This document shows positions 19,250 through 29,988 of a DNA stretch of 64,000 nucleotides, in pieces (the first letter of the stretch is position 1; every line of letters starts with the position of its first letter). Source of the stretch: Leifsonia sp. ALI-44-B (GTDB taxonomy: Bacteria; Actinomycetota; Actinomycetes; Actinomycetales; Microbacteriaceae). Under the pieces are notes generated by a model. The model saw nothing but the letters and a program-made list of their open reading frames with translations. It was not told the DNA's origin and searched no databases. The translations under genes were made by a program, and so were the position numbers. The stretch covers positions 682,001 through 746,000 of the forward strand of contig NZ_MTQL01000006.1 of assembly GCF_001984125.1 (NCBI RefSeq), written 5' to 3'.

Positions 19250-20878
19250 TTAGCCCTTGCTGAGCGGGGCGTAACGGAACTTGAACGACGCGTCGAGCGT
19301 GACGCCGTCGACGTCGGTGCCCGAAACGGCGACCTGGGCGCCCTGCAGCAGCGGCAGGGTGGACAGGTCGGCGGCCACGGCGGCCTGGATGTCCTCGATG
19401 AGCTGCGTGCGCTCGGCAGCATCAGGCGTGGAAGCCTGCTTGAGGATCATGTCGTTGACCTCGGTGTTGCTGTAGTGGTTGGCGAGGAAGTTCTCGGTGA
19501 GGAAGAACGGCGTCAGGTAGTTGTCGGCGTCGGAGTAGTCCGGGAACCAACCCAGCTGGTAGAGCGGGTAGACGTCGGCCGTGCGGTCCTTCGAGTACTG
19601 CACCCACTCTGTGGTCTGCAGGTTGACCGTGAACAGGCCGGACTCTTCGAGCTGCGACTTGATGAGCGCGTACTCGTCGCCCGAGGACGGACCGTAGTGG
19701 TCGTTCGAGTACTGCAGGTTGAGCTCGACGGGCTCCGTGATGCCGGCGTCGGCCAGAACCTTCTTCGCCTTGTCGAGGTCGGGCTTGCCCTCACCGTCGC
19801 CGTACAGGTCCTTCAGAACCGTGGTGGCACCCGTGAGGCCGTCCGGAACGTAGGAGTAGAGGGGCGTGTAGGTGCCCTTGTAGACCTCGTCGGCGAGTTC
19901 GTCGCGGTCGACCAGGTCGGCGACGGCCTGGCGCACGGCGAGAGCCTTGGCCGGGTCGGCGTCGTCGGTGGTGCCACCGAACGGCTGCGTGTCGAAGTTG
20001 AAGACGATGTAGCGGGTCTCGCCGCCGGGACCGGTGTGGACCTTGACGTTCTTGTTCTTGCTGAGGTCTTCGACATCGGTGGCCGACAGGCTGCGGTAGG
20101 CCAGGTCGATGTTGCCTTCCTGCACCTCGAGCTTGAGGTTGGAGGACTCGGCGTAGTACTTGACGTTGACCGTCTCGGTCTTCGCCTTCTCGAGCAGGCC
20201 CTTGTACTCGGGGTTGGCCTTGTAGGAGATGAGGTTGTTGAAGTCGTAGCTTGCGATCGTGTACTGACCGGCGAACGCGTCACCCTTCACGATGTCCTGG
20301 TCGAGCGTGAGAGCGTCGGCCGAGAAGACATCCTCGTCGACGATCGGGCCGGCGGGGCTCGAGAGGATCTGCGGGAAGACCTGGTCGTTCTCGCTCTTCA
20401 GCGTGAAGACGACGGTGAGGTCGTCGGGCGCCTCGGTCTTTTCGAGGTTGTAGAGCAGCGAGGACGGGCCGTTCTCGTCGGCGATCTTCAGCTGGCGGTC
20501 GAACGAGAACTTCACATCGGATGCGGTGAGCTCGTTGCCGTTGGCGAACTTGAGGCCCTCTTTGAGCTTCACGGTGTACTCGGTGGGCGCGGTGAACTCG
20601 GCCGACTCGGCGATATCGGGTTCGACGTCGGGGCTGTTCGACGGCGTGTTCATGAGGAACGGGAACACCTGGTTCTGCACGTTGAACGAACCGTTGTCGT
20701 AGGAACCCGCGGGGTCGAGCGTGGTGACCTTGTCGGTGGTGCCGATCGTGAGCGACTTGGAGCCGCCCGACGAGTTGGAGCTGGATCCTCCGGCACAGCC
20801 GGAGAGGGTGAGCGCTGCAATTGCGACGCCTGCTGTGGCGGCTGCGATTCGGCGACCGGTGCGTGAAGCGGATGTCAT
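19250..20878 (-). CDS. Peptide ABC transporter substrate-binding lipoprotein (SBP_bac_5)
   Basis: A 542-residue family-5 extracytoplasmic binding protein anchored as a lipoprotein: 'MTSASRTGRRIAAATAG' leads to lipobox 'LTLSGC' (Cys 28) and a Gly/Ser-rich linker. Family-5 features include 'KLKEGLKFANGNELTASDVKFSFDR' region, 'GGETRYIVFNFDTQPF' and 'YPLYQLGWFPDYSDADNYL'. The ATG at 20878 has AAAGAGG upstream. First gene of the 20.9-15.2 kb importer. The 268 bases upstream to the tRNA hold its promoter region and the tRNA terminator; no clear operator was seen. Confidence 0.94.
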   Translation of the reverse strand: MTSASRTGRRIAAATAGVAIAALTLSGCAGGSSSNSSGGSKSLTIGTTDKVTTLDPAGSYDNGSFNVQNQVFPFLMNTPSNSPDVEPDIAESAEFTAPTEYTVKLKEGLKFANGNELTASDVKFSFDRQLKIADENGPSSLLYNLEKTEAPDDLTVVFTLKSENDQVFPQILSSPAGPIVDEDVFSADALTLDQDIVKGDAFAGQYTIASYDFNNLISYKANPEYKGLLEKAKTETVNVKYYAESSNLKLEVQEGNIDLAYRSLSATDVEDLSKNKNVKVHTGPGGETRYIVFNFDTQPFGGTTDDADPAKALAVRQAVADLVDRDELADEVYKGTYTPLYSYVPDGLTGATTVLKDLYGDGEGKPDLDKAKKVLADAGITEPVELNLQYSNDHYGPSSGDEYALIKSQLEESGLFTVNLQTTEWVQYSKDRTADVYPLYQLGWFPDYSDADNYLTPFFLTENFLANHYSNTEVNDMILKQASTPDAAERTQLIEDIQAAVAADLSTLPLLQGAQVAVSGTDVDGVTLDASFKFRYAPLSKG

Positions 20879-21078
20879 ATCCGTCTACCTCTTTCTGGGG
20901 TGGCAAGGCGCGGCACGGGCACAGTTCAACCGCGGCCGCTTTGCTGTGGTTGGGGATCATGCTTACACAGATCGCGCTCCCACGTCGGTCATTCCGGCGT
21001 TTGGCGCACGGAAATAACATGACCGTAACCTGCCGAACAATGGCCGGAAACCTGGGATCGACCGCAATTGGGCATGAA

Positions 21079-21116
21079 AAAATCCCCCTCTGCGATTTCT
21101 CGAAGAGGGGGATTTT
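21079..21116 (-). terminator. Rho-independent terminator of tRNA-Glu
   Basis: AAAATCCCCCTC (21079-21090) and GAGGGGGATTTT (21105-21116) form a perfect 12-bp stem with a 14-base loop. On the minus strand the stem is followed by a T-run. It lies 31 bases after the 3' end of tRNA-Glu. The near-symmetric A/T flanks could let it act in both directions. Confidence 0.92.
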
Positions 21117-21146
21117 GATGCTGCGTTTCGTGAATGAATTCACTCG

Positions 21147-21219
21147 TGACCCCAGCGGGATTTGAACCCGCGTTACCGCCGTGAGAGGGCGACGTCCTAG
21201 GCCGCTAAACGATGGGGCC
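21147..21219 (-). tRNA. tRNA-Glu (anticodon CTC)
   Basis: A 73-base cloverleaf. The acceptor stem is GGCCCCA with TGGGGTC (one G-T wobble) and discriminator A. The anticodon loop CTCTCAC carries CTC, reading GAG. The T-arm contains GGTTCAAATCC. No CCA is encoded. A strong terminator follows. The encoded anticodon matches the dominant Glu codon in this GC-rich genome. Confidence 0.96.
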
Positions 21220-21327
21220 GTTTTTGCAACTTGACGATTATGACACGGATTCGAGGCACCGGGCAAATCGAGCGAGGAGGCATCGGCGAGGCTTGCTCAC
21301 GGCCGCGCGGAGGGGTTAGCTCGAACC

Positions 21328-21966
21328 ATGAGACTGACCAAGCTGGAACACGCCGGACTACTGCTCGAAGACACCAACAAGAAGCTCTTCGTCGACCCCG
21401 GCATGTTCACCACTCCCCTCACCGACGTGGCCAACACCCTCGCCATCGTGATCACGCACGAGCACCCCGACCACTGGACGCCCGAGCAGATCGAGCGCAT
21501 CGTGTCGAAGAACCCCGACGTGCAGATCTTCGGTCCGGCGGGCCTCGCGCAGGCCGCCCCCGATCTGCCCATCAACGTGGTGCAGGCGGGCGACGCCGTC
21601 GAGGTGGGCCCCTTCCGGCTGCGGTTCTTCGGCGGCAAGCACGCCGTCATCCACTCGAGCATCCCCGTGATCGACAACGTGGGCGTGCTCATCAACGACA
21701 CCCTGTTCTACGGCGGCGACGCGCTCGACGTGCCCGAGGGTATCGAGGTCGACCTGTTGGCCGCCCCCGTGGGTGCCCCGTGGCTGAAGATCGGCGAGGC
21801 CATCGACTATGTGCTCGCCGTGAAGCCCAAGCGCGCATTCCCCGTGCACGAGATGGTGCTGTCGAAGGCCGGCAAGGACATGGGCAACGACCGCCTCAAG
21901 TGGGCGACCGAGCAGGGCGGCGGCGAGTACTTCGCGGTGCAGCCCAACGAGAGCCTCGACCTGTAG
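21328..21966 (+). CDS. MBL-fold metal-dependent hydrolase (UlaG-like)
   Basis: A 212-residue cytoplasmic metallo-beta-lactamase-fold protein. The metal-binding motif 'THEHPDHW' (HxHxDH) is at about residues 48-55, with later ligand candidates in 'GGKHAVIH', 'FYGGDAL' and 'FPVHEM'. The small size and 'MRLTKLEHAGLLLE' start resemble the UlaG/YtnP-like branch rather than RNase Z or glyoxalase II. It stands alone between tRNA-Glu and a convergent MFS gene. The substrate cannot be deduced. Confidence 0.85.
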   Translation: MRLTKLEHAGLLLEDTNKKLFVDPGMFTTPLTDVANTLAIVITHEHPDHWTPEQIERIVSKNPDVQIFGPAGLAQAAPDLPINVVQAGDAVEVGPFRLRFFGGKHAVIHSSIPVIDNVGVLINDTLFYGGDALDVPEGIEVDLLAAPVGAPWLKIGEAIDYVLAVKPKRAFPVHEMVLSKAGKDMGNDRLKWATEQGGGEYFAVQPNESLDL

Positions 21967-21984
21967 CGGGCGAGAGAACGACAA

Positions 21985-22022
21985 CGGCGAGGGTCGGATG
22001 CTAAGGCATCCGGCCCTCGCCG
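21985..22022. terminator. Bidirectional terminator-like hairpin
   Basis: A 17-bp stem (CGGCGAGGG then T-G wobble then CGGATGC pairing with GCATCCG and CCCTCGCCG) with a 4-base loop, between the converging MBL hydrolase and MFS genes. There is no T-tract, as in many actinobacterial intrinsic terminators. Confidence 0.8.
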
Positions 22023-22049
22023 TGTCAGGGGTGTTGCGGGTGGGACGAC

Positions 22050-24355
<2,306 letters not shown>

Positions 24356-24366
24356 GCCTCCGATTT

Positions 24367-24399
24367 TTGCACAGTGTGCAATCTTTCACAACGTGAAAG
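24367..24399 (-). promoter_or_regulatory. Two adjacent palindromic operators upstream of tetR-MFS
   Basis: TTGCACAGTGTGCAA (24367-24381) is a perfect palindrome with 7-base arms and one central base. CTTTCACAACGTGAAAG (24383-24399) is a second with 7-base arms and a 3-base centre. They are separated by one base and fill the gap between the dctA stop codon and the tetR start. They differ in sequence, so one may bind TetR and the other a second factor, or the second may act as a small hairpin after dctA. Confidence 0.7.
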
Positions 24400-25830
24400 T
24401 TAGCCCTTTGCGGCGGCGGGGACGGGGGTGTCGGCCGGTGCGGGCGTGGCGGCATCCGCACCGTCGGAGTCGACGCGGTCGATGGAGGCGCGCTCCCCCG
24501 GGTCGCCGTGGTCGTCGACGCTCATGGTGTTCTCGTCGAAGGGGCGGCGGCCGGCCAGCACCTCGCGCACCTGGTCGCGGTCGATCTGATGCGTCCACGT
24601 GCCGACCAGCATCGTGGCGACGGCGTTCCCCGTGAAGTTGGTCAGGGCGCGGGCCTCTGACATGAAGCGGTCGATGCCGACGATGACGCCCACGCCATCC
24701 ACGAGGTCGGGGCGGTGCGCCTGCAGACCGCCGGCCAACGTGGCGAGCCCGGCGCCCGTGACCCCCGCCGCGCCCTTCGACGCGATCATCATGAAGAGCA
24801 GGAGTGAGATCTGCTCGCCGAGGGACAGCGGGGTTCCCATAGCGTTGGCGATGAAGAGCGACGCCATGGTGAGGTAGATGGCCGTGCCATCGAGGTTGAA
24901 CGAGTAGCCCGTCGGCACCGTGATGCCCACGACGGGCTTCGACACACCCACATGCTCCATCTTGGCGATCAGCCGCGGCAGCGCCACCTCGCTCGACGAC
25001 GTCGACACGATCAGCAGGTATTCGCGGCCCAGATACTTCATGAGGCGGAAGATGTTGACACGCGTGACGAGCATCAGGATGCCGCCGAGGACGATCACGA
25101 TGAACAGGATGCACGTGATGTAGAACGCGATCATGAGCGTGCCGAGACCGATGAGCGCCTGCACGCCCGTGGCCCCGACGACGGCCGCGATGGCCCCGAA
25201 GGCGCCGATGGGAGCCACCCACATGATCATGGCGAGCACCCGGAACACGAGCGCCTGGATCTGACGGATCGCGTCGAGGATGGGGGCACCCTTCGACCCC
25301 ATCTTCTGCAGCGCGAACCCGACGAGCAGGGCGACGAAGAGCACCTGCAGGATGTTGCCCGACGTGAACGACGAGATGAGCGTGGTGGGGATGACTCCGA
25401 GGATGAAGTCAGTGGTCGACTCGGATTTCAGCTCGGAGGTGTCGTAGCTCGCGCCCTGGATGTTGAGCGTGTCGCCCGGGTGGATCAGGTTGCCGACGAC
25501 CATGCCGATGCCGAGCGCGAACGTCGACATGATGATGAAGTAGCCGAGCGCCAGGCCGCCCACCTTGCCGACCGTCGCCGCCTTGGCGATGGAACCGACA
25601 CCGAGCACGATGGTGCAGAAGATGATGGGCGCGATCATCATCTTGATCAGCGCCACGAAGCCGTCGCCGATGGGCTTGAGCCCGACGGCGAAATCGGGGG
25701 TCGTGAGGCCGACCGTGATGCCCGCGGCGACGGCCACGATCACGAAGATGTAGAGGTAGTGCGAGCGGTCGAGCCGTCTGCGCGGCTTCTGGCCGCGGCC
25801 AAGCGGGGGGATGCGATGCGTCGTTGCCAT
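24400..25830 (-). CDS. dctA: C4-dicarboxylate:cation symporter (DctA/GltP family)
   Basis: A 476-residue dicarboxylate/amino acid:cation symporter. It has the family's 'STSSSEVALPRLIAKME' re-entrant serine-rich loop (HP1), the 'PTGYSFNLDGTAIYLTMASLFIA' segment (TM7), and the 'SKGAAGVTGAGLATLAGGL' HP2 loop; the Asn-rich 'TNFTGNAVATMLVG' follows. The features favour succinate/malate/fumarate over glutamate. The C-terminal 60 residues are a hydrophilic tail. The ATG at 25830 has an excellent GGAGGAGG. It is divergent from a CitA/DcuS-type sensor kinase gene, a classic arrangement for dicarboxylate-induced uptake. Confidence 0.93.
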   Translation of the reverse strand: MATTHRIPPLGRGQKPRRRLDRSHYLYIFVIVAVAAGITVGLTTPDFAVGLKPIGDGFVALIKMMIAPIIFCTIVLGVGSIAKAATVGKVGGLALGYFIIMSTFALGIGMVVGNLIHPGDTLNIQGASYDTSELKSESTTDFILGVIPTTLISSFTSGNILQVLFVALLVGFALQKMGSKGAPILDAIRQIQALVFRVLAMIMWVAPIGAFGAIAAVVGATGVQALIGLGTLMIAFYITCILFIVIVLGGILMLVTRVNIFRLMKYLGREYLLIVSTSSSEVALPRLIAKMEHVGVSKPVVGITVPTGYSFNLDGTAIYLTMASLFIANAMGTPLSLGEQISLLLFMMIASKGAAGVTGAGLATLAGGLQAHRPDLVDGVGVIVGIDRFMSEARALTNFTGNAVATMLVGTWTHQIDRDQVREVLAGRRPFDENTMSVDDHGDPGERASIDRVDSDGADAATPAPADTPVPAAAKG

Positions 25831-25876
25831 GAGAGTTCCTCCTCCGCCGTCACTTCTTCGTAGACGGCGATCACGT

Positions 25877-25911
25877 TGGTCCCCAGTGTGCGGCGGCTCC
25901 GAGTGGTCCCC
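25877..25911. promoter_or_regulatory. Direct repeats TGGTCCCC in the dctA / sensor-kinase divergent region
   Basis: TGGTCCCC occurs at 25877-25884 and 25904-25911, 27 bases apart, in the 180-base divergent promoter region. Each copy is linked to a CGTTG/ACGTTG element on the outer side. Direct repeats at this place are candidates for binding by the response regulator encoded at 27828-28544. Confidence 0.4.
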
Positions 25912-26010
25912 GACGTTGTGTTCATATTGTTCTCGCCGCGCGGCGGGCGGGTCGGGGGCGGGCGCTCTATCGTGAAGCGAGCAGACTTTTCCGACGGAGT
26001 GAGAGCGGCC

Positions 26011-27831
26011 ATGACATCCCTGTTTCGACGCTGGAGTATTTCGGCGCGACTGTTCGCGCTGCAGCTCGTGTTCGTGGTGCTCGTGTCGGCCGTCGTGTCG
26101 GTGTGGCTGTGGCTCGACGCCCGATCGGATGCCGAGGCGGATGCGGCCGCGCACACCCGGGCGGTCGCGGCATCCATCGCCGACAACCCGTTCGTGCAGG
26201 ATGCGTTGGCCGGCGCGTCGACGGCGGCCGGGCCCGCTGCGGCTTCTTCTGCGGCTTCTGCCGCTGCTGCGAGTGCGACCCTGCAGCCTTATGCCGAGAA
26301 GCTCATGCGCGACACGTCGACCGATTTCATCACCATCATGGCGCCCGACCGCACGCGCTACACGCACCCGGACCGCGGCGAGATCGGGCGCCCCTTCATC
26401 GGCACGATCGGGCCGGCGCTCGAGGGGCGCACCTTCTCGGAGACGTATGCGGGAACGCTCGGGCCGTCGGTGCGGTCGGTGGCGCCCGTCTATGCCGAGC
26501 TGCCGGCCGGGCCGAGCGAGACGGGCGGGTCGGATGGCGCGACCGTGACGTCTCCTCAGATCGTGGGGCTCGTGTCGGCCGGCGTCACGGTGGCGTCGGT
26601 GGCGGATGCCCTGCAATCGCGGCTGCCCATCGTGTTGGGCGCGGCCGCGCTGACGATCGTGGCGGGTGCCGCGGCGTCGTGGCTGCTGTCGCGGTATCTG
26701 CGCCGGGTGACGCGCGGGCGCGGGCCCGAAGAGATGGCGCGGATGTTCGGCTATTACGAGGGTGTGTTGCACGCGCTTCACGAGGGGCTGCTGTTGGTCG
26801 ACCCGGCGAAACGGCTCGTGTTGTTCAACGACGAGGCCGCCGAACTGCTGGGGTTGCCGCAGGAGAGTCGCCCGGGTGCGGACCCGCGCGACACGGATGC
26901 CGTGCTCCTCGGCGCGCTCGACCTACCCGCCGAGCTGGACGACATCCTGGGATCCGGCGAGGTGGTCGTGGACCGCGTCGTCGTGACGCGCGACCGCGTG
27001 CTCGTGGTGAATCAGGAGGTCGCCTGGGACAGCACGGGTGGGTCGCGTTCGACGCGCCGCCCGCTCGGAACCGTGACGACGCTGCGCGATCACACCGACC
27101 TGCGGCGGCTGGCGGGCGAACTCGAGACCGCCCGCACGCTCACCGATGCGTTGCGCTCGCAGACCCACGAACACTCGAACCGGCTGCACACCGTCGTATC
27201 GCTGCTCGAACTCGGGCGCACGGCCGAGGCCATCGACTTCGCGGCCGATCAGCTCGACCGCGGGCAGGCGCTCGCCGACGACCTCATCGCGGGCGACACC
27301 AACCCCGTGCTGCAGGCGCTGCTGCTCGGGAAGGCCGCGCAGGCATCGGAGCGCGGCATTCGGCTCGTGGTCGAGTGGGAGGAGGGCGCGGGTGATGTGG
27401 CCGTGCCACCCGATGATCTGGTGACGATCGTGGGCAATCTGATCGATAACGGCATGGATGCGGCGGCCGCGTCGGTTGTGGCGGCCGCTGGATCGACGGC
27501 CGCTGCGGGAACGGAGGAGTTCCGGCCCGAGAAGCCGTGGGTGCGGATCGAGCTGGCGGCCGACGGGGTGCTGCGCGTGTCGGACAGCGGGCGCGGACGT
27601 CCCCTCGTCGAAGCAGGTCTCGACACCGCGCAGATCTTCGAACGCGGGACGACGTCGAAGGAGGACGAGAAGGGGTTCGGGCGCGGCATCGGGTTGGCGC
27701 TCGTGCGGCAGGCCGTCGTGCGGTCGGGCGGGTCGATCGCGGTTCTGCAGGGAGAGGACGGCCATCGCATGACCTTCGAGGTGCGGTTGCCGCTCGCCGT
27801 TTCCGCGGCGCAGACGGGGAGGGAATCGTGA
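26011..27831 (+). CDS. Sensor histidine kinase, CitA/DcuS type
   Basis: A 606-residue membrane sensor kinase. The ATG at 26011 precedes 'MTSLFRRWSISARLFALQLVF'. One membrane helix near 15-37 and another near 208-230 flank an extracytoplasmic sensing domain that contains the PDC-type stretch 'DFITIMAPDRTRYTHPDR'. A cytoplasmic PAS domain follows (about 250-345), then a Spo0B-like dimerisation helix with the phospho-His in 'THEHSNRLHTVVSLLELG'. The HATPase domain shows the N box 'NLIDNGMDAA' and G box 'GFGRGIGLALVRQ'. Together these place it in the CitA/DcuS family, which senses citrate or C4-dicarboxylates. It overlaps the response-regulator gene (GTGA) and is divergent from dctA. Confidence 0.92.
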   Translation: MTSLFRRWSISARLFALQLVFVVLVSAVVSVWLWLDARSDAEADAAAHTRAVAASIADNPFVQDALAGASTAAGPAAASSAASAAAASATLQPYAEKLMRDTSTDFITIMAPDRTRYTHPDRGEIGRPFIGTIGPALEGRTFSETYAGTLGPSVRSVAPVYAELPAGPSETGGSDGATVTSPQIVGLVSAGVTVASVADALQSRLPIVLGAAALTIVAGAAASWLLSRYLRRVTRGRGPEEMARMFGYYEGVLHALHEGLLLVDPAKRLVLFNDEAAELLGLPQESRPGADPRDTDAVLLGALDLPAELDDILGSGEVVVDRVVVTRDRVLVVNQEVAWDSTGGSRSTRRPLGTVTTLRDHTDLRRLAGELETARTLTDALRSQTHEHSNRLHTVVSLLELGRTAEAIDFAADQLDRGQALADDLIAGDTNPVLQALLLGKAAQASERGIRLVVEWEEGAGDVAVPPDDLVTIVGNLIDNGMDAAAASVVAAAGSTAAAGTEEFRPEKPWVRIELAADGVLRVSDSGRGRPLVEAGLDTAQIFERGTTSKEDEKGFGRGIGLALVRQAVVRSGGSIAVLQGEDGHRMTFEVRLPLAVSAAQTGRES

Positions 27832-28544
27832 CCGACGTTCGAGTTCTCGTGGTCGACGATGAGGCTCTGACGGCCGAGGCCCACGCCGAATATGTGCGCC
27901 GTCTCGACGGGTTCGAGCTGGCGGGGGTGGCGACGAGCGGCACCGAGGCCATCCGGATGCTGCGCGACAGCGCCTCCGAGGGGCCGCACGTCACGGCATC
28001 CATCGATCTGGTTCTGCTCGACTTCACCATGCCGGACCTGCACGGGCTCGACGTGTGCCGCCGCATCCGCGCCGCCGGCCTCGAGATCGACGTCGTCGCC
28101 ATCACGGCCGTACGCGACGTAAAGACCGTGCGGCAGGCCGTCTCGCTGGGTGTCGTGCAATATCTGATCAAACCCTTCACCTTTCGGGCCTTCGCCGACA
28201 AGATGCAGGGCTATCTGGCGTTCCGGCAGAGCTTCGACGAGGCGTCGGGCGCGACGACGCAGCGCGATATCGACCGCGGCATCGCGAGCCTGCGGACGCC
28301 CGGCCGCGAGACTTTGCCGACGGGCCTGGCCGGTGAGACGCTCGACCGCGTGATCGCGCTGCTGCGCACCTCGGAGGGCCTTTCGGCCTCGGAGATCGCG
28401 GCCAGGTTGAACCTCTCGCGGGTGACCGCCCGCCGATATGTGGAGCACCTCGCGGACTCCGGCGTCGTCGAACGCGGCGCGCGCTATGGGACCCCCGGCC
28501 GCCCGGAGGTGGAGTTTCGCTGGGTCTCGACAGCCCGTTCGTGA
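27828..28544 (+). CDS. Response regulator, CitB/DcuR type
   Basis: A 238-residue regulator translated from the GTG at 27828 inside the kinase stop codon. The receiver domain has the acidic pair 'VVDDE' near residue 9, the phosphoacceptor Asp 65 in 'LLDFTMPDLHG', and the Lys in 'QYLIKPFTF'. The C-terminal DNA-binding part carries the helix-turn-helix 'LSASEIAARLNLSRVTARRYVEHL', as in the CitB/DcuR/MalR family. It most likely activates dctA in response to external dicarboxylates. The repeats in the dctA promoter are its candidate sites. Confidence 0.93.
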   Translation: MTDVRVLVVDDEALTAEAHAEYVRRLDGFELAGVATSGTEAIRMLRDSASEGPHVTASIDLVLLDFTMPDLHGLDVCRRIRAAGLEIDVVAITAVRDVKTVRQAVSLGVVQYLIKPFTFRAFADKMQGYLAFRQSFDEASGATTQRDIDRGIASLRTPGRETLPTGLAGETLDRVIALLRTSEGLSASEIAARLNLSRVTARRYVEHLADSGVVERGARYGTPGRPEVEFRWVSTARS

Positions 28545-28577
28545 TGTACTTCGAGAATCGATGCTGAAGGAGCCCGC

Positions 28578-29504
28578 ATGACTGTCTTCCATCCCGATCT
28601 CGCGATCGGCCGCTTCATCCCGCCGGTGTCGGTCGGGCCCCGGCTGGCGACGCTGGCGCAACGGGGTGGGCGACGCGAACGGGGTATCCCCGAGGACATG
28701 CTGATCGACGACGTGCAGGTGCCGGGTGTGAACGGCGCTCCCCCGGTGAACGTGCGGCTCTATCGCCCGCGCATCCTGAACGGTGTGGCGCCGGCCCTGC
28801 TGTGGATCCACGGCGGCGGCATGGTGCTCGGCGATCACCTGCAGGATGAGGCCTCGAATATCGCGTTCGCGCGCACGCTGGGCATCACGGTGGCGAGCGT
28901 GAACTATCGGCTCGCTCCGGCCCACCCGGCGCCGGCCGCCGTCGAGGATGCGTACGCCGCGCTCTCCTGGCTGGTCGAGCATGCTACCGAGCGGGGCATC
29001 GACGCGTCCCGTATCGCTATCGGCGGCGCGAGCGCGGGCGGCGGTGTGGCGGCCGGTCTCGCTCTGTATGCCCATGACCGGGGCGACATCCGGCCCGCTT
29101 TTCAGCTGCTCGTCTACCCCATGATCGACGACCGCACGGTTCTGCGAACTGATATGGACACGAAGAACGTTCGGGTCTGGACGCCCGGGAGCAACCGGTT
29201 CGGCTGGACGTCCTATCTGGCTCAGGAACCCGGTTCGGCTGATGTGTCGCCGTATGCCGCCCCCGCGCGGCGTGAAGATGTCTCGGGCTTGCCACCCGCG
29301 TGGATCGGTGTCGGCACGCTCGACCTGTTCCACGACGAAGACCTGCGCTACGCCGAACGACTGGCGGCGGCCGGTGTGCCGTGCGAGATCACGCTCGTCG
29401 AGGGTGCGTTCCACGGTTTTGACGCGCTCTTCGCCCGCAAACCGGTGTCGCGCGAGTTCTGGCGTGCCCAGGCGGCCGCACTGCGGAGCGCACTCTTCGC
29501 CTGA
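28578..29504 (+). CDS. Alpha/beta hydrolase, HSL/lipase type
   Basis: A 308-residue cytoplasmic carboxylesterase of the hormone-sensitive-lipase family. It has the oxyanion-hole motif 'HGGGMVLGD', the nucleophile motif 'GGASAGGG' (G-x-S-x-G), the Asp motif in 'IGVGTLDLFHDE' and the His in 'EGAFHGFDALF'. It starts 33 bases after the response-regulator gene with AAGGAG upstream, so it may ride on the same transcript, but a role in dicarboxylate metabolism is not evident. The substrate is unknown. Confidence 0.9.
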   Translation: MTVFHPDLAIGRFIPPVSVGPRLATLAQRGGRRERGIPEDMLIDDVQVPGVNGAPPVNVRLYRPRILNGVAPALLWIHGGGMVLGDHLQDEASNIAFARTLGITVASVNYRLAPAHPAPAAVEDAYAALSWLVEHATERGIDASRIAIGGASAGGGVAAGLALYAHDRGDIRPAFQLLVYPMIDDRTVLRTDMDTKNVRVWTPGSNRFGWTSYLAQEPGSADVSPYAAPARREDVSGLPPAWIGVGTLDLFHDEDLRYAERLAAAGVPCEITLVEGAFHGFDALFARKPVSREFWRAQAAALRSALFA

Positions 29505-29534
29505 CGCCGGCCGGATGACTTACTTTCGGCCTTT

Positions 29535-29570
29535 GTAGCCGTAGCCGTAGCCGTAGCCGTAGCCGTTGCC
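29535..29570. repeat. Hexanucleotide tandem repeat (GTAGCC)n
   Basis: Five perfect copies of GTAGCC (29535-29564) followed by one GTTGCC copy, in the gap between two convergent genes. In one minus-strand frame it encodes (Gly-Tyr)5 followed by 'KGRK' and a stop, out of frame with the small gene upstream of it. Such a run is a slippage-prone microsatellite. Confidence 0.85.
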
Positions 29571-29575
29571 GATCC

Positions 29576-29881
29576 TCACAGGCGGTCGACGGCCGACGAC
29601 CAGACCCAGGCGCGCTGCACCACGCCATCCGAGTCGGTCCACTCGATGTGCACGGCGCGACTCGTCCACTCGATGGCCCGGCCCTCGATGCGCGCGGAGG
29701 TCTCGGGGTAGCGCGTCCACGCGCGCACGGGAATCGGCTGCCCGGGCCGGCGCACGGGATCGTGTTCGACGTCGAGCTCGGCGTCGCTCAGGCTCACGGG
29801 CTTGGGCCGGATGAGAATCTCGGACAGCCGTCGCTCCATGAGCTTGTCGTAGTGATGCGCGTAGCGACGATTCGTGCCCAT
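29576..29881 (-). CDS. Small conserved protein of unknown function
   Basis: A 101-residue cytoplasmic protein starting 'MGTNRRYAHHYDKLMERRL' at ATG 29881. It is basic at the N-terminus and then carries 'LSDAELDVEHDPVRRPGQPIPVRAW', a Trp-rich middle, and a C-terminal part ending 'RAWVWSSAVDRL'. I recall similar small proteins in Microbacterium-type genomes but know no function. The composition suggests a compact beta-rich fold. The upstream 107 bases separate it from marR on the same strand. A microsatellite immediately follows its stop. Confidence 0.72.
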   Translation of the reverse strand: MGTNRRYAHHYDKLMERRLSEILIRPKPVSLSDAELDVEHDPVRRPGQPIPVRAWTRYPETSARIEGRAIEWTSRAVHIEWTDSDGVVQRAWVWSSAVDRL

Positions 29882-29988
29882 GACGACAGAATAGCCCGAT
29901 TCGAACATATGTTCTAACGCAGGGCTCGCAGGACGGATGGAGAGTTTGAATCTAAGGCCGAGCCGTAAACCGCGCGCATACCGGAAGG

